A stretch of 64,000 nt of DNA from Phycisphaerae bacterium (GTDB lineage Bacteria > Planctomycetota > Phycisphaerae > Sedimentisphaerales > Anaerobacaceae), in the NCBI GenBank assembly GCA_026386805.1, contig JAPLMX010000080.1:1-64000 (forward strand), in the 5' to 3' direction. The position numbers and the translations under genes are program-made. Below are positions 28,371-38,439 of the stretch, one piece after another (positions within the stretch are counted from its first letter, which is position 1; each line of letters opens with the position of its first letter). The notes beneath the pieces are model-generated. The model was not told where the DNA came from. It saw nothing but the letters and a program-made list of their open reading frames with translations, and did no database searches.

Positions 28371-28876
28371 GATTTCTGCTGTCCTTTCTGCGTTTCGCTC
28401 TCACGTTGGGTTTCATCCGCCGCCGGACTGCCTGCGGCCTTATGACGCCCACGGCACGGTCCAACTCGCGGACCACCGGCGGCCTTCCGGCCTCGGTGCC
28501 GTCCACAACCGCAGGGGCCAAGCCCCATGCCGGGTCCCGGACCGACCGGGCCGGTTCCATCTCTTCCTGGCATTTCCGCTTCTCCTTTCATTCTCACGGT
28601 ACCGCCTTCCAGGCGAAGCGACTTGCCGTGAATCAAGGCATCCGCCACTTTGCGCCGGGCTTCCTCGACGATCCGGGAGAAGGTCGACCTCGAAATCTTC
28701 ATCTCCGCAGCCGCCTGCTCCTGGTAGAGCCCATTCAGGTCGGCCAGCCGCAACGCTTCGACTTCATCCAGGGTCAGGGTTACCCGTTCGAGAGTGCACG
28801 CCGGAACCCCCGCTGGCTTGAAGAGGCCGGCACACGGTTTGAAACCGATATGACGCAAGCAACAGGGCCTTGGCAT
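28367..28876 (-). CDS. DUF134 family DNA-binding protein
   Basis: MPRPCCLRHIGFKP...LTLDEVEALRLADLNGLYQEQAAAEMKISRSTFSRIVEEARRKVADAL; ATGA overlap with the NifX-like gene. Confidence 0.85.
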   Translation of the reverse strand: MPRPCCLRHIGFKPCAGLFKPAGVPACTLERVTLTLDEVEALRLADLNGLYQEQAAAEMKISRSTFSRIVEEARRKVADALIHGKSLRLEGGTVRMKGEAEMPGRDGTGPVGPGPGMGLGPCGCGRHRGRKAAGGPRVGPCRGRHKAAGSPAADETQRESETQKGQQKS

Positions 28877-29017
28877 CCAACGTCTCCATTTCTTTGATTC
28901 AATTATGAGCATATGTTCATAACTGCAGGTCGTCAAGGGGTTTTTCTAATCGTTTTCTCATGCGCGATCTCCTACGATGAGCCGGTCGCAATACAATTGC
29001 CCAGAAAGGAGCAGATT

Positions 29018-30196
29018 ATGTTAAAGCGATGGATGAAAGCAACGCTGTTGGCGGTAGGACTTCTTAGTATCAGTGCGGCCCCCCTCCTCGCCCAGGACGC
29101 CGCCAAGCCGGTGCCGGCCAAGAAGAAGGCCAAGCCAGCTAAAGCCGCGACGGCCCAGACAGAGTTCCAGGACACTTTCAACATGGACAAGGCGGCCTTG
29201 CTGAACAAGGGTTCCAACACCTACATGATTCTCGAGCCGGGCTACAAGCTGACTCTCGCCGCCGGCAAGGACACCCTATTGATTACGGTCCTGGATGAGA
29301 CCAAGGTGGTCGATGGCGTCCCGACCCGCATTGTCGAGGAGCGAGAAACCAAGAGCGGCAAGCTGGCCGAGGTCTCCCGCAACTACTTCGCCTTCGACAA
29401 GGCCACCGGCGACCTCTACTACTTCGGCGAGGACGTCGACATGTACGATGCGAAGGGCAACATCACCAACCATGAGGGAAGCTGGCTGTCCGGCGTCAAT
29501 AGGGCCAAATTCGGCCTGATGATACCGGGCAAACCCAAAGTGGGCGACCGGTATCAGCAGGAAGTGGCACCGGGCGCGGCGATGGACCGTGCGGAAGTCG
29601 TCAGCATCACCGAGAAGGTCAAAGTGCCCGCCGGGACGTTCAAGGATTGCCTCAAGACCAGGGAATCGAGCAGCCTGGAGAAGGGCGTCGAAGAAAAGCT
29701 GTTCGCCCCCGGCGTCGGCCTCCTGAAGGATGGCGGTTTCAAACTGGCAAAGATTGAAAAACCGGCGGTCAAATTGCCCGATCCAGTAGCGAGGACCTTC
29801 CAGGCGGCGTTCCCCAAGGCCGAAATCCTCAAGGTGGACGCGGAGGAAGAGAACGGTGTCACCGTCTATGATTTCGAGTTCAAGGATGGAGCGCTCGAAA
29901 AGGAAACGGACATCACCGCCGACGGGACCATGTTGGAATTCACGATCGTGGTCCGCGTCAAAGAGGTGCCCGCCCCCGCGCTGAAGGCGGTCCGGGCAGC
30001 GGCCAAGGGTGCGAAAATCGGGCGAATCGAGCGAGTCGAGATCAGCTACGAGACCAAGGACGGCAAGGCTGTCAAACTGGGCAAGCCCGTCACCCACTAT
30101 GCGGTGGAGATCATCAAGGGCGGCAAGACCTCAGAGATTGTCGTGGCCCCCGACGGCACCATGGTCGAGCCGGCCGGACTTGACGCCAAAAATTGA
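29018..30196 (+). CDS. secreted protein with C-terminal PepSY-like domains
   Basis: Signal peptide; repeated VxxAFPKAEIxKVDxEEENGVTVYDFEFKDG / RAAAKGAKIGRIERVEISYETKDG pattern. Confidence 0.6.
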   Translation: MLKRWMKATLLAVGLLSISAAPLLAQDAAKPVPAKKKAKPAKAATAQTEFQDTFNMDKAALLNKGSNTYMILEPGYKLTLAAGKDTLLITVLDETKVVDGVPTRIVEERETKSGKLAEVSRNYFAFDKATGDLYYFGEDVDMYDAKGNITNHEGSWLSGVNRAKFGLMIPGKPKVGDRYQQEVAPGAAMDRAEVVSITEKVKVPAGTFKDCLKTRESSSLEKGVEEKLFAPGVGLLKDGGFKLAKIEKPAVKLPDPVARTFQAAFPKAEILKVDAEEENGVTVYDFEFKDGALEKETDITADGTMLEFTIVVRVKEVPAPALKAVRAAAKGAKIGRIERVEISYETKDGKAVKLGKPVTHYAVEIIKGGKTSEIVVAPDGTMVEPAGLDAKN

Positions 30197-30215
30197 AGAG
30201 GTTACAAATGAGCTC

Positions 30216-31655
30216 ATGCAAGGGATAAGTATCGTGAAATCCGTGGCAGTCGCCGTGGCCGGACTGTGTCTTCTGGCAGGTTGCGCCCACTTCGAAGCCA
30301 AGCCCTTATCGCCCGATCAGACGGCGGCCCAGTTCGAGGCTCGTACGCTCGATGACCCGGCACTGAAGCAGTTCCTGGAGCAGAACCTCAAGCGCGATCT
30401 CCCGAGTTGGCCATTGCGGGAATGGGACAGCAGCACGCTCACGCTTCTGGCCCTCTTTTATCATCCCAGCCTGGATGTGGCGCGAGCCCAGTGGGCGGTC
30501 GCCCAGGCCGGCATCCGGACCGCCGGCGAGCGCCCCAACCCCACCTTCGGCGTGACGCCGGGGTTCAATTCCACCACGGGGTCCGGTGCCTCCATCTCCC
30601 CCTGGATCGTGAATGCGGCGTTGGATCTGCCTATCGAGACCGCCGGCAAGCGGGGATATCGGATGGCTCAGGCTCAGTACCTCTCGGAGGCCGCCCGACT
30701 GCAAATTGCCCAGACAGCGTGGCAGCTCCGTCACCAGGTGCGGGAGACGCTGCTGGACCTGTATGCGGCGAGCCAAACCGAAGTCCTGCTTCGCGACGGC
30801 CTCAAGCTCCGCGAGAACACCGTCAAGCTGCTGGAGCAACTGCTCCGCCTGGGAGAGATTACGGCCAATGAGTTGGGACAGGCTCGAATTCTTCGCGACG
30901 AGGCTCACTTGGCGTGGCTCGATGCCGGCAAACAGCAGGCCCAAGCCCGCCTGCGGCTGGCGGCCGCAACGGGTGTGCCCGCCAGGGCCCTGGTGTCGAT
31001 CCGCCTCTCCTTCGACACATTCGAGCTATTGCCCGAGGAGGTGCCGCCGACGGAGGCCCAACGCCGAGCCCTGTTGAATCGGGAGGACCTGCTCGCCGCG
31101 CTGGCGGAGTATCAAGCCAGCCAGTCTTCGCTGCAATTGGAAATCGCTCGCCAGTATCCGGATGTGCAGCTTGGTCCGGGATACGAGTTCGATCAGAGCG
31201 AAGATAAGTGGATGCTGGGGCTGAGTGTAACGCTGCCGGTATTCAACCAGAACCAGGGGGCGATTGCCACCGCCGAGGCGCATCGTGAGGAGGCCGCCGC
31301 GAAGTTCCGGGCCGTGCAGGGCGAGATCATCGGGGCCGTCGAGCAGGCCGTGGCAAGCTATCGTGCGTCCCTGACGAAGGTCAAGACGGCCGAGGCCTTG
31401 GCGGCAGAGATCCGCGCGACCGTGGAACGTACCCGCAAGATGGTTGAGCTGGGGGAAGTGGTCGCGTTGACCGTCACGGCTGCAGAACTCGAACGGAATG
31501 CCAATGCCGTGAACCAGTTCAACGCCCGCATCGAGGCCTTGCGGGCGCTCGGTCAGCTTGAGGATGCGACGCACGTGGCGGCCGATCTGCCGGATTGGTC
31601 GCAACAGATCCCGGCAAAACGCACCGCGACTAGGGGAAACGAAGATCATGAGTAA
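30216..31655 (+). CDS. TolC-family outer membrane efflux lipoprotein
   Basis: Lipobox LCLLAGC; YHPSLDVARAQWAVAQAGI...PIETAGKRGYRMAQA; NREDLLAALAEYQAS. Confidence 0.85.
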   Translation: MQGISIVKSVAVAVAGLCLLAGCAHFEAKPLSPDQTAAQFEARTLDDPALKQFLEQNLKRDLPSWPLREWDSSTLTLLALFYHPSLDVARAQWAVAQAGIRTAGERPNPTFGVTPGFNSTTGSGASISPWIVNAALDLPIETAGKRGYRMAQAQYLSEAARLQIAQTAWQLRHQVRETLLDLYAASQTEVLLRDGLKLRENTVKLLEQLLRLGEITANELGQARILRDEAHLAWLDAGKQQAQARLRLAAATGVPARALVSIRLSFDTFELLPEEVPPTEAQRRALLNREDLLAALAEYQASQSSLQLEIARQYPDVQLGPGYEFDQSEDKWMLGLSVTLPVFNQNQGAIATAEAHREEAAAKFRAVQGEIIGAVEQAVASYRASLTKVKTAEALAAEIRATVERTRKMVELGEVVALTVTAAELERNANAVNQFNARIEALRALGQLEDATHVAADLPDWSQQIPAKRTATRGNEDHE

Positions 31656-32754
31656 CAAACTCGGTACTGTTGTCGGGTTGCTTGTCCTGCTGGCCGGCGC
31701 AGCGGGCACTTATATTCTCTCTCGGCAGAGGCCCCCTGTGGAAGAAGCATCGGAGGTCCAGGTACAAACCGTCGTGCCGGTGGAAGTGGCGCAGATTCGG
31801 CGGATGACCCTGCACGATACCCTCGAGGCCTACGGCTCGGTCGTCCCCAATCCCGGCACCGCCGGCGTCGCCCCGGCGAGTGTGAGCATCGACTCGCCTC
31901 TGGATGGCATCATTACGGAGGTCCATTGCTTCATGGGCCAGGAAGTCCAGAAAGGCGAGGTCCTGTTTGCCTTGTACGACCAGCCGGCCCAACTGGCGGT
32001 GGAACAGGCCCAGAAGGCCGTGACTTTCGCCCGGGCGAATTTCGAGCGCCAGGAGAACCTTCAGAAGGTCCAGGGCACCTCGGCGAAGCTTTACCTGGAG
32101 GCCCAGCAGCAGCTTGATAATGCGCGTAACGATCTCGCCCGGGCCCAGGCACAGTGGCAGTTGCACCAGGTCATGGCTCCATTCGACGGCAGGATCATGG
32201 AGGTCCGCGCCAGAGCCGGCGCGGCGGTCGCGTCCACAGGCGCCCTGGCCCGGCTGACCGACCTGAGGCGTCTGGTGGTCAAGGCCGGCGTCCCCAGCCG
32301 CCAGGCGGACAAGCTGCAATTGGGCCAGCGTGTGGAGATCGAGCGCAGCGCCGTGACCGCCGGGGGGGACGCCTCGGCTCCGACCTCGTCGCTGCGGGTG
32401 GACTACATCGATCGGCAAGTCGATCCCAATAATGACACGGTTGCCGTGCTGGTCGGATTGCCGGCGGACACCCCCTTGTGTCTGGGCCAGCTTGTCCGGG
32501 TTCGGATTGTGGTGGCCCAGTACCCCGATCAACTGGCGGTCCCGGAGGAGAGCGTCGTGACGACCCTCGAGGGCCAGACCGTCGTTGCGATCGTGCAGGG
32601 AGATGAGGCAATTCCCATACCTGTCAAACGCGGGGTCAGTGAAGATCATTGGGTCCAAGTCGAAGGACAGGGACTGGAGCCGGGCCTGAACGTCGTGACG
32701 GCAGGGGCTTACGGCCTGCCCGGCAAAACCAGGGTCCGGGTGATCAGCCACTGA
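31648..32754 (+). CDS. efflux RND periplasmic adaptor
   Basis: SPLDGIITEVHCFMGQEVQKGEVLFALYD; QVMAPFDGRIMEVRARAGAAV. Confidence 0.85.
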   Translation: MSNKLGTVVGLLVLLAGAAGTYILSRQRPPVEEASEVQVQTVVPVEVAQIRRMTLHDTLEAYGSVVPNPGTAGVAPASVSIDSPLDGIITEVHCFMGQEVQKGEVLFALYDQPAQLAVEQAQKAVTFARANFERQENLQKVQGTSAKLYLEAQQQLDNARNDLARAQAQWQLHQVMAPFDGRIMEVRARAGAAVASTGALARLTDLRRLVVKAGVPSRQADKLQLGQRVEIERSAVTAGGDASAPTSSLRVDYIDRQVDPNNDTVAVLVGLPADTPLCLGQLVRVRIVVAQYPDQLAVPEESVVTTLEGQTVVAIVQGDEAIPIPVKRGVSEDHWVQVEGQGLEPGLNVVTAGAYGLPGKTRVRVISH

Positions 32755-32780
32755 ACACGGGAAGAACGCCGGAGCAGGAC

Positions 32781-35700
32781 ATGGGAACGCCAGAGCCTTC
32801 AAATCACCAGGAACAGTACTCTTTGTTGGGACGGTTTGCCACCCACCACGGCATAGCCATCGTCTTCATCGCCCTGTCGTTGTGTCTTGGGGGGGTCTAT
32901 TGCGCCTTCCACATCCCGTCCTCGGTCTTCCCCCAGACGAACTTTCCGCGCGTGGTCATTCTCGTCGACAACGGCGTGATGCCGGCCGATGAAATGATGG
33001 CCACGATCACCCGACCGATCGAAGAGGCCATGAAAGATATCCCCGGAGCGACCACGATTCGCACGGCCACGGGAAGAGGCTCGGCCGAGGTGAACGTCTT
33101 CTTCAACTGGAAGGTGGACATGATCCAGTCGGAGCTGTATGTGCTGGGACGCCTGTCCCAGATCCGGGGCACCCTGCCTGCGACGGCAACGACCGATGTC
33201 CGTCGCCTGACCTTCTCGGCGTTTCCGATTATCGGGGTCAGCCTGACCAGTAAAACCCGCGATATCACGCATCTGTGGGAGACGGCCCGCTACGACCTCA
33301 AACCTCGCTTCCTGAGAATTCCCGGCGTGGCCCGCGTGGACCTGGTCGGCGGCCGGACCACGGAGTATCATGTGATCGTCGATCCGTTGCGCTTGCAGGC
33401 ATTGAGCCTGAGCCTGTCGGACGTGACGGCGGCCTTGGAACGGAACAACCTCATCGCACCGGCCGGAATGCATGAGGAGAACCACTTCCTGTACCTGACC
33501 CTCGTGGACGGCCGGTTGAAGAACCCCGGCCAGATCGCCGATTTCCCCGTCAAGGTCATCAGTGGACATCCGGTATACGTTCGGGATTTTGCCCGCGTGG
33601 AGAGGGGACCCGAGCCCATTTTCAACATCGTCACCGCCGATGGCGTCGAAGCCGTCTTGTTGAACATCCGCAGCCAGCCCGACGGCAGCACGCTCGATAT
33701 CGCCAAGGCTCTCCGCCAAGACAGCAAGGCCCTCAAGCAGGAGTTGCCGCCGGACATGAAGCTGGCTTTCTTCTACGATCAATCCCTGATCGTGCGGCAG
33801 TCGGTCCGAAGTGTCTGGGAGGCGATTCTATTCGGGCTGATGCTCTCCGTGGCCATCCTCTACCTGTTCTTGAAGAGTTGGCGCTCCACGCTGGTGGCCG
33901 CGCTGGTCATTCCCCTGACGGTCCTGATCACACTGGTGACGATGAAGCTGGCGGGATTGACTTTCAACCTGATGACCCTGGGCGGCATTGCCGCCGCCAT
34001 TGGCCTGGTGATCGACGACGCGATTGTCGTCGTCGAGGCCATTCACACCAAGCTCAGCGCCGGCCTGAAACGCGGGAACGCCGTGCAGAGCGGTATCGGG
34101 GAGATCCTCAGGCCCTTGGTGGCCTCCACCCTGACGCCGGTGGTGGTCTTCATCCCGTTGGCGTTTCTGGACGGCATCACGGGGGTGTTCTTCCGGGCTT
34201 TGGCCATGACGATGGTGGTCTCCCTGTTGATGTCTCTGGTCCTGGCGGTTACGGTAACCCCGTCGCTGGCCGCCTGGCTCATGAAAGTGCGCGGCTCGCA
34301 GGTCCCGTCGGATCATGCGGCCGAAGGAGGGGCGGTTCTGAAACGCGTGATCGGGTTGTACGAGCTGACGATACGGGCGGCCCTGCGACACTGCTGGGTG
34401 ACCTTGGGATTGTGTGTGCTGATCTTATGGGCCGGTCTCCAAATTTATGGACGGCTGGAAAGCGAGTTTCTGCCGCCTATGGACGAGGGGGGATTCGTGA
34501 TCGACTATCAAGGTCGGCCCGGAACCAGTCTGGCCCAGACCAATCAGATGTTGATGCAGGCGGAACAGATTCTACGAACGATCCCGGACGTGGAGAGTTA
34601 CTCCCGGCGCACCGGCGCCCGCCTGGCGCTGGCCATCGCGGAACCCCACACGGGGGACTTCCTCGTCAAATTGAAGCCGGACCGTCAGCGGTCCACGGAG
34701 CAAGTCATCTCGGATCTGCGTCAACAGTTCAACACGGCGGTGCCCGGTCTGCGGTGGGAGTTCCCGGGCATCCTGGGAGATCTGATTGGCGATCTGATGT
34801 GGTCCCCGGCCCCCATCGAGATCAAGCTGTTTTCGACGGATATCGACTTCCTCAAGAAGAAGGCCCCCCAGATCGAAGAGAGCATCCAGAAGGTCAAGGG
34901 GGTTGTCGATACCTTCAATGGGTTGGTCTACACGGGCAATTCGATCCACCTGCAGGTCAGGACTGCGGACGCGGAGCGTTTCGGTCTGACCGTCGAGGAG
35001 ATTGCGAAGGCGGTCAATACCGCCATGCTGGGGCAGACGGCCTCTTCGATCCTGGAAGGGGATCGCATCATCGAGATTCGTGTCCTGATCGAGCCGAAGA
35101 CAATCGACCGAATCAAGACCTTGCAGGATCTGCCGATTCGAACACCGTCCGGGCCGATCGTCCAAGTCTCCCAGGTGGCCGATGTTGTGGAGGAGGCCGG
35201 ACAACTGGAGCTGCGCCGTGAGGATATGCGTCAGGATGTAGCCGTCACGGCACGCCTGGAGAATCGTGACATGGGCAGCGCCATGGCCGAAATTCGCGAG
35301 CGGCTCAACAAGGACGCGTCGATTCCGCCCGGGACCCTGGATTTCGGCGGGCTTTATGAACAGCAACAAGAATCGTTCTTCAATTTGTTGATTGTCCTAA
35401 TCATGGCGATCGTATTAGTGTTTACCGTCCTCTTGATCGAATTTCGCGAGTTTTCCGAGCCTATCGCCATCGTGCTCGGTGCCGTTCTCGCGCTGTTCGG
35501 CACGGTGATGGCCCTGTATCTGACGGGGACGTCACTCAATGTCGTCTCGTTCCTGGGAGCCATCATTGGGGTGGGCATTGTCGCCAAGAACGGTATCCTG
35601 ATGCTCGACTTCGTGAACCACCTGTTGGAGCAGGGTCTCTCGCCGGATGAAGCCCTGGTGCGGTCGGGCCGGCGCCGTCTGCGTCCCGTGCTGATGACCT

Positions 35701-35873
35701 CTCTGGCCGCCGTCCTGGGAATGCTGCCGCTGGCTTATGGCATCGGGTCGGGGGCCGACATGCTCAGGCCGCTGGCGATTGCGGTGATCGGCGCGGTCTG
35801 TATTTCGATCTTGTTCTCCCTGATCGCCACGCCGACATTCTATCGCCTCCTGCTGAGGATCAAGGGGGGTTAG
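32781..35873 (+). CDS. efflux RND transporter permease
   Basis: FPRVVILVDNGVMPADEMMATITRPIEEAMKDIPGA; GLVIDDAIVVVEAIHTKL; GVGIVAKNGILMLDFVNHL. Confidence 0.9.
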   Translation: MGTPEPSNHQEQYSLLGRFATHHGIAIVFIALSLCLGGVYCAFHIPSSVFPQTNFPRVVILVDNGVMPADEMMATITRPIEEAMKDIPGATTIRTATGRGSAEVNVFFNWKVDMIQSELYVLGRLSQIRGTLPATATTDVRRLTFSAFPIIGVSLTSKTRDITHLWETARYDLKPRFLRIPGVARVDLVGGRTTEYHVIVDPLRLQALSLSLSDVTAALERNNLIAPAGMHEENHFLYLTLVDGRLKNPGQIADFPVKVISGHPVYVRDFARVERGPEPIFNIVTADGVEAVLLNIRSQPDGSTLDIAKALRQDSKALKQELPPDMKLAFFYDQSLIVRQSVRSVWEAILFGLMLSVAILYLFLKSWRSTLVAALVIPLTVLITLVTMKLAGLTFNLMTLGGIAAAIGLVIDDAIVVVEAIHTKLSAGLKRGNAVQSGIGEILRPLVASTLTPVVVFIPLAFLDGITGVFFRALAMTMVVSLLMSLVLAVTVTPSLAAWLMKVRGSQVPSDHAAEGGAVLKRVIGLYELTIRAALRHCWVTLGLCVLILWAGLQIYGRLESEFLPPMDEGGFVIDYQGRPGTSLAQTNQMLMQAEQILRTIPDVESYSRRTGARLALAIAEPHTGDFLVKLKPDRQRSTEQVISDLRQQFNTAVPGLRWEFPGILGDLIGDLMWSPAPIEIKLFSTDIDFLKKKAPQIEESIQKVKGVVDTFNGLVYTGNSIHLQVRTADAERFGLTVEEIAKAVNTAMLGQTASSILEGDRIIEIRVLIEPKTIDRIKTLQDLPIRTPSGPIVQVSQVADVVEEAGQLELRREDMRQDVAVTARLENRDMGSAMAEIRERLNKDASIPPGTLDFGGLYEQQQESFFNLLIVLIMAIVLVFTVLLIEFREFSEPIAIVLGAVLALFGTVMALYLTGTSLNVVSFLGAIIGVGIVAKNGILMLDFVNHLLEQGLSPDEALVRSGRRRLRPVLMTSLAAVLGMLPLAYGIGSGADMLRPLAIAVIGAVCISILFSLIATPTFYRLLLRIKGG

Positions 35874-35885
35874 AAATGGGCTCCT

Positions 35886-35985
35886 GCAAGGGACAACGAT
35901 CGTGAGATCCGTCGCCATTGAAATATTTTGGCCCCTCCACCGTCTGTCGTGACAGGCAAGGGATAACCATCGTGAGATCCGTCGC
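35886..35985 (+). repeat. direct duplication of the TolC translation-initiation region (70-bp offset)
   Basis: GCAAGGGA(C/T)AAC(G/C)ATCGTGAGATCCGTCGC at 35886 and 35956. Confidence 0.8.
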
Positions 35986-37369
35986 AATCTCGGTGGCCGG
36001 CTTGTGTTTTCTGGCCGGTTGCGCCCACTTTGAGGCCAAGCCCCTGTCGCCCGAGCCAACGGCGGCCCAGTTCGAGGCCCGCACGCTCGATGACCCGGGG
36101 CTGCGTCGGTATATCGAGGGAAACGGCTTCTCGACGGCGAAGGAGTGGCCGCGCCCATCGTGGGATTTGCCCGCGCTGACGCTGGCCGCCTTCTATTACC
36201 ACCCTGACATGGAAGTGGCGCGGGCGAAGCTGGCCGGCGCTGAGGCAGCGATCCTCACCGCCGGGGCAAGGCCAAATCCGACCGCCGCTTTTTCGCCGAC
36301 AACCAATGCCGACGCAGGAGGACTCTCGCCTTGGACGCTCGGTTTCACGCTGGATGCACCCATCGAGACAGCGGGCAAACGCGGTTATCGCATCGCCCAG
36401 GCGCGCTATCTGGCCAACTCGGCCCGGCTGAACGTGGCGGCGACCGCCTGGCTGATCCGCAGCCGCGTCCGCCGCAGCTTGCTGGAGTTGTATGCCGCGA
36501 ATTTGAACCAGCAACTCTTGACCCAGCAACAGGCGGTGCAGACCCAGACCGTGGAAGTGTTGGAAGATCGATGGAAGGCCGGACAAAGTTCGCTTTTTGA
36601 AGTGCAGTTCGTGCGCGTGGCCGCCGCACAGACCACCCTTCAGCTCCGCGATGCGCAAAAGCAGAGCGATCAGGCACGCGTCCGGCTGGCTGATGCTATC
36701 GGGGCGCCGGTCGATGCTCTCACGGACATCGTCTTTTCCTTTTCGACGTTTGACCGCTTGCCCGCCTCGGAAGATGCCGGAGCGTTCCGACGGGAGGCGC
36801 TGCTCAATCGCCCGGATGTCCTCGGCGCGCTCGCCGATTACGACGCGAGCCAATCGGCCCTTCAGCTCGAAATTGCCAAGCAGTACCCCGACCTCCATTT
36901 GGGGCCGGGCCATGCGTGGGACCAGGGCGCAAACAAGTATTCGCTGGGCGTCTCACTCATGCTCCCGGTCTTCAATCAAAACCAAGGACCTATTGCCGAG
37001 GCCGAGGCGCATCGCCGCCAAGCCGGCGCCGCGCTGGCCGCCCTGCAAGCGCGAGTCCTCGGCGAAGTGGACGCCGCGTTTGCCGGATACCGCGACGCGT
37101 TGCGTAAGCGGAACACCACCGACAGCCTTTGGGCCGATCAGCAACAGCGAATGCAGTCCATGCAGGAATTATTCGATGCGGGGGCGGCCGACCGGCTCGA
37201 ATGGCTGCAAACGCAACGGGAACTTCACGCCGGCGAGTTGACGCAGTCGACGGCTCTCGTCGAGGCGCAGCAAGCCTTGGGTTTGCTCGAAGACGCGATG
37301 CAGCGGCCGAGCGACACCATCGGAAGGTCTGGTTCACCGCCACTGCCCCCCGAAAGGAAACCGGATTGA
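35972..37369 (+). CDS. TolC-family outer membrane efflux protein, GTG start
   Basis: VRSVAISVAGLCFLAGCAHFEAKPLSPEPTAAQFEARTLDDPG; PIETAGKRGYRIAQARYLAN. Confidence 0.82.
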   Translation: MRSVAISVAGLCFLAGCAHFEAKPLSPEPTAAQFEARTLDDPGLRRYIEGNGFSTAKEWPRPSWDLPALTLAAFYYHPDMEVARAKLAGAEAAILTAGARPNPTAAFSPTTNADAGGLSPWTLGFTLDAPIETAGKRGYRIAQARYLANSARLNVAATAWLIRSRVRRSLLELYAANLNQQLLTQQQAVQTQTVEVLEDRWKAGQSSLFEVQFVRVAAAQTTLQLRDAQKQSDQARVRLADAIGAPVDALTDIVFSFSTFDRLPASEDAGAFRREALLNRPDVLGALADYDASQSALQLEIAKQYPDLHLGPGHAWDQGANKYSLGVSLMLPVFNQNQGPIAEAEAHRRQAGAALAALQARVLGEVDAAFAGYRDALRKRNTTDSLWADQQQRMQSMQELFDAGAADRLEWLQTQRELHAGELTQSTALVEAQQALGLLEDAMQRPSDTIGRSGSPPLPPERKPD

Positions 37370-37376
37370 AAGAACC

Positions 37377-38435
37377 ATGAAATCGTTTTGGAAAAGACTC
37401 CTGGTCGTCATTGTCGCTGGGGGGTTGACGGTCGGCCTCGTCGTCGCTTTCCTGGAAGGCCGCAAGAAAGCGGCGGCGGAAGCGGAACGCGAAAGACCCG
37501 TCAAGGCCCCGACGCGAGTGGAAGTCGCCAATGGCGAAAACGTCGTCACGCTCGACCAGGCCACGCAGACCCACAGCGGTATCACGCTGGCGCCACTCGA
37601 AATGATTTCGCATCGCCGGCAACTATCGGCTTACGGAGCGGTCGTTGACCTTCAGGAATTGACTGATTTGCGCAACGCCTTCGAAACCGCCCAAGCTCAG
37701 CTCGGCAAAGCCCGGACGTCGCGAGGAGTCGCCCAGGCAGATTACGAGCGGGTCAAGGCTCTTTTCGGGAGAAACCAGAACGTCTCTCAGAAGACGGTTC
37801 AGGTCGCCGAAGGAACGCTGCAGACCGAAGAGTCGAACGTGCAAACCGCGCGGGCCGCCCTGCACGCCGCGCAAGCGACCGCCTTGCAGCACTGGGGCGG
37901 TGTTCTCACCGAATGGCTGGCGCAAGCCGCGCCCGAGTTTGAGCAACTGCGGTTACAAAAACATCTGCTCGTCCAAGTCACCTTGGCCGCCGGCCAGGCA
38001 AGCATCGCCGCGCCGCAAACGGCGCAGGTGCAAACCGCCGATGGCCGGCTCGTCTCTGCTGCGTTCGTCTCGCCCGCCCCGCGCACGGACCCGAAGATTC
38101 AAGGCAGGAGTTTTTTCTACGTCATTGCCGCCGAAGGCGCGAATCTCCTGCCCGGCATGAACGTGACCGCGCTGCTGCCCGTAGGTGAACCAGCGGCAGG
38201 CGTCGTCGTGCCGGCCTCGGCTGTGGTCTGGTTGCAGGGCAAAGCATGGGCGTACGCACAAATCCACCCGGACCGCTTCGCGCGGCGCGAAGTCTCCACC
38301 GAAGAGCCGGTGCCGGGAGGCTGGTTCGAGCCGCCAAGTTTTTCCACGGGCCAACGGTTCGTGGTCGAAGGGCCGCAGGTTTTGCTCTCCGAAGAATTCC
38401 GCGCGCAGATCTCGGTTGGGGAGGAGGGCAAATAG
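37377..38435 (+). CDS. efflux RND periplasmic adaptor (CusB/HlyD-like)
   Basis: N-terminal TM; lies between TolC and the CzcA-like permease; VGEPAAGVVVPASAVVWLQGKAWAY. Confidence 0.78.
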   Translation: MKSFWKRLLVVIVAGGLTVGLVVAFLEGRKKAAAEAERERPVKAPTRVEVANGENVVTLDQATQTHSGITLAPLEMISHRRQLSAYGAVVDLQELTDLRNAFETAQAQLGKARTSRGVAQADYERVKALFGRNQNVSQKTVQVAEGTLQTEESNVQTARAALHAAQATALQHWGGVLTEWLAQAAPEFEQLRLQKHLLVQVTLAAGQASIAAPQTAQVQTADGRLVSAAFVSPAPRTDPKIQGRSFFYVIAAEGANLLPGMNVTALLPVGEPAAGVVVPASAVVWLQGKAWAYAQIHPDRFARREVSTEEPVPGGWFEPPSFSTGQRFVVEGPQVLLSEEFRAQISVGEEGK

Positions 38436-38439
38436 GGCC

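Noticed and set aside
33878-35221. 447-aa plus-strand ORF inside the RND permease
   Set aside because: Out-of-frame Gly/Asp/Arg-rich translation of the pump gene
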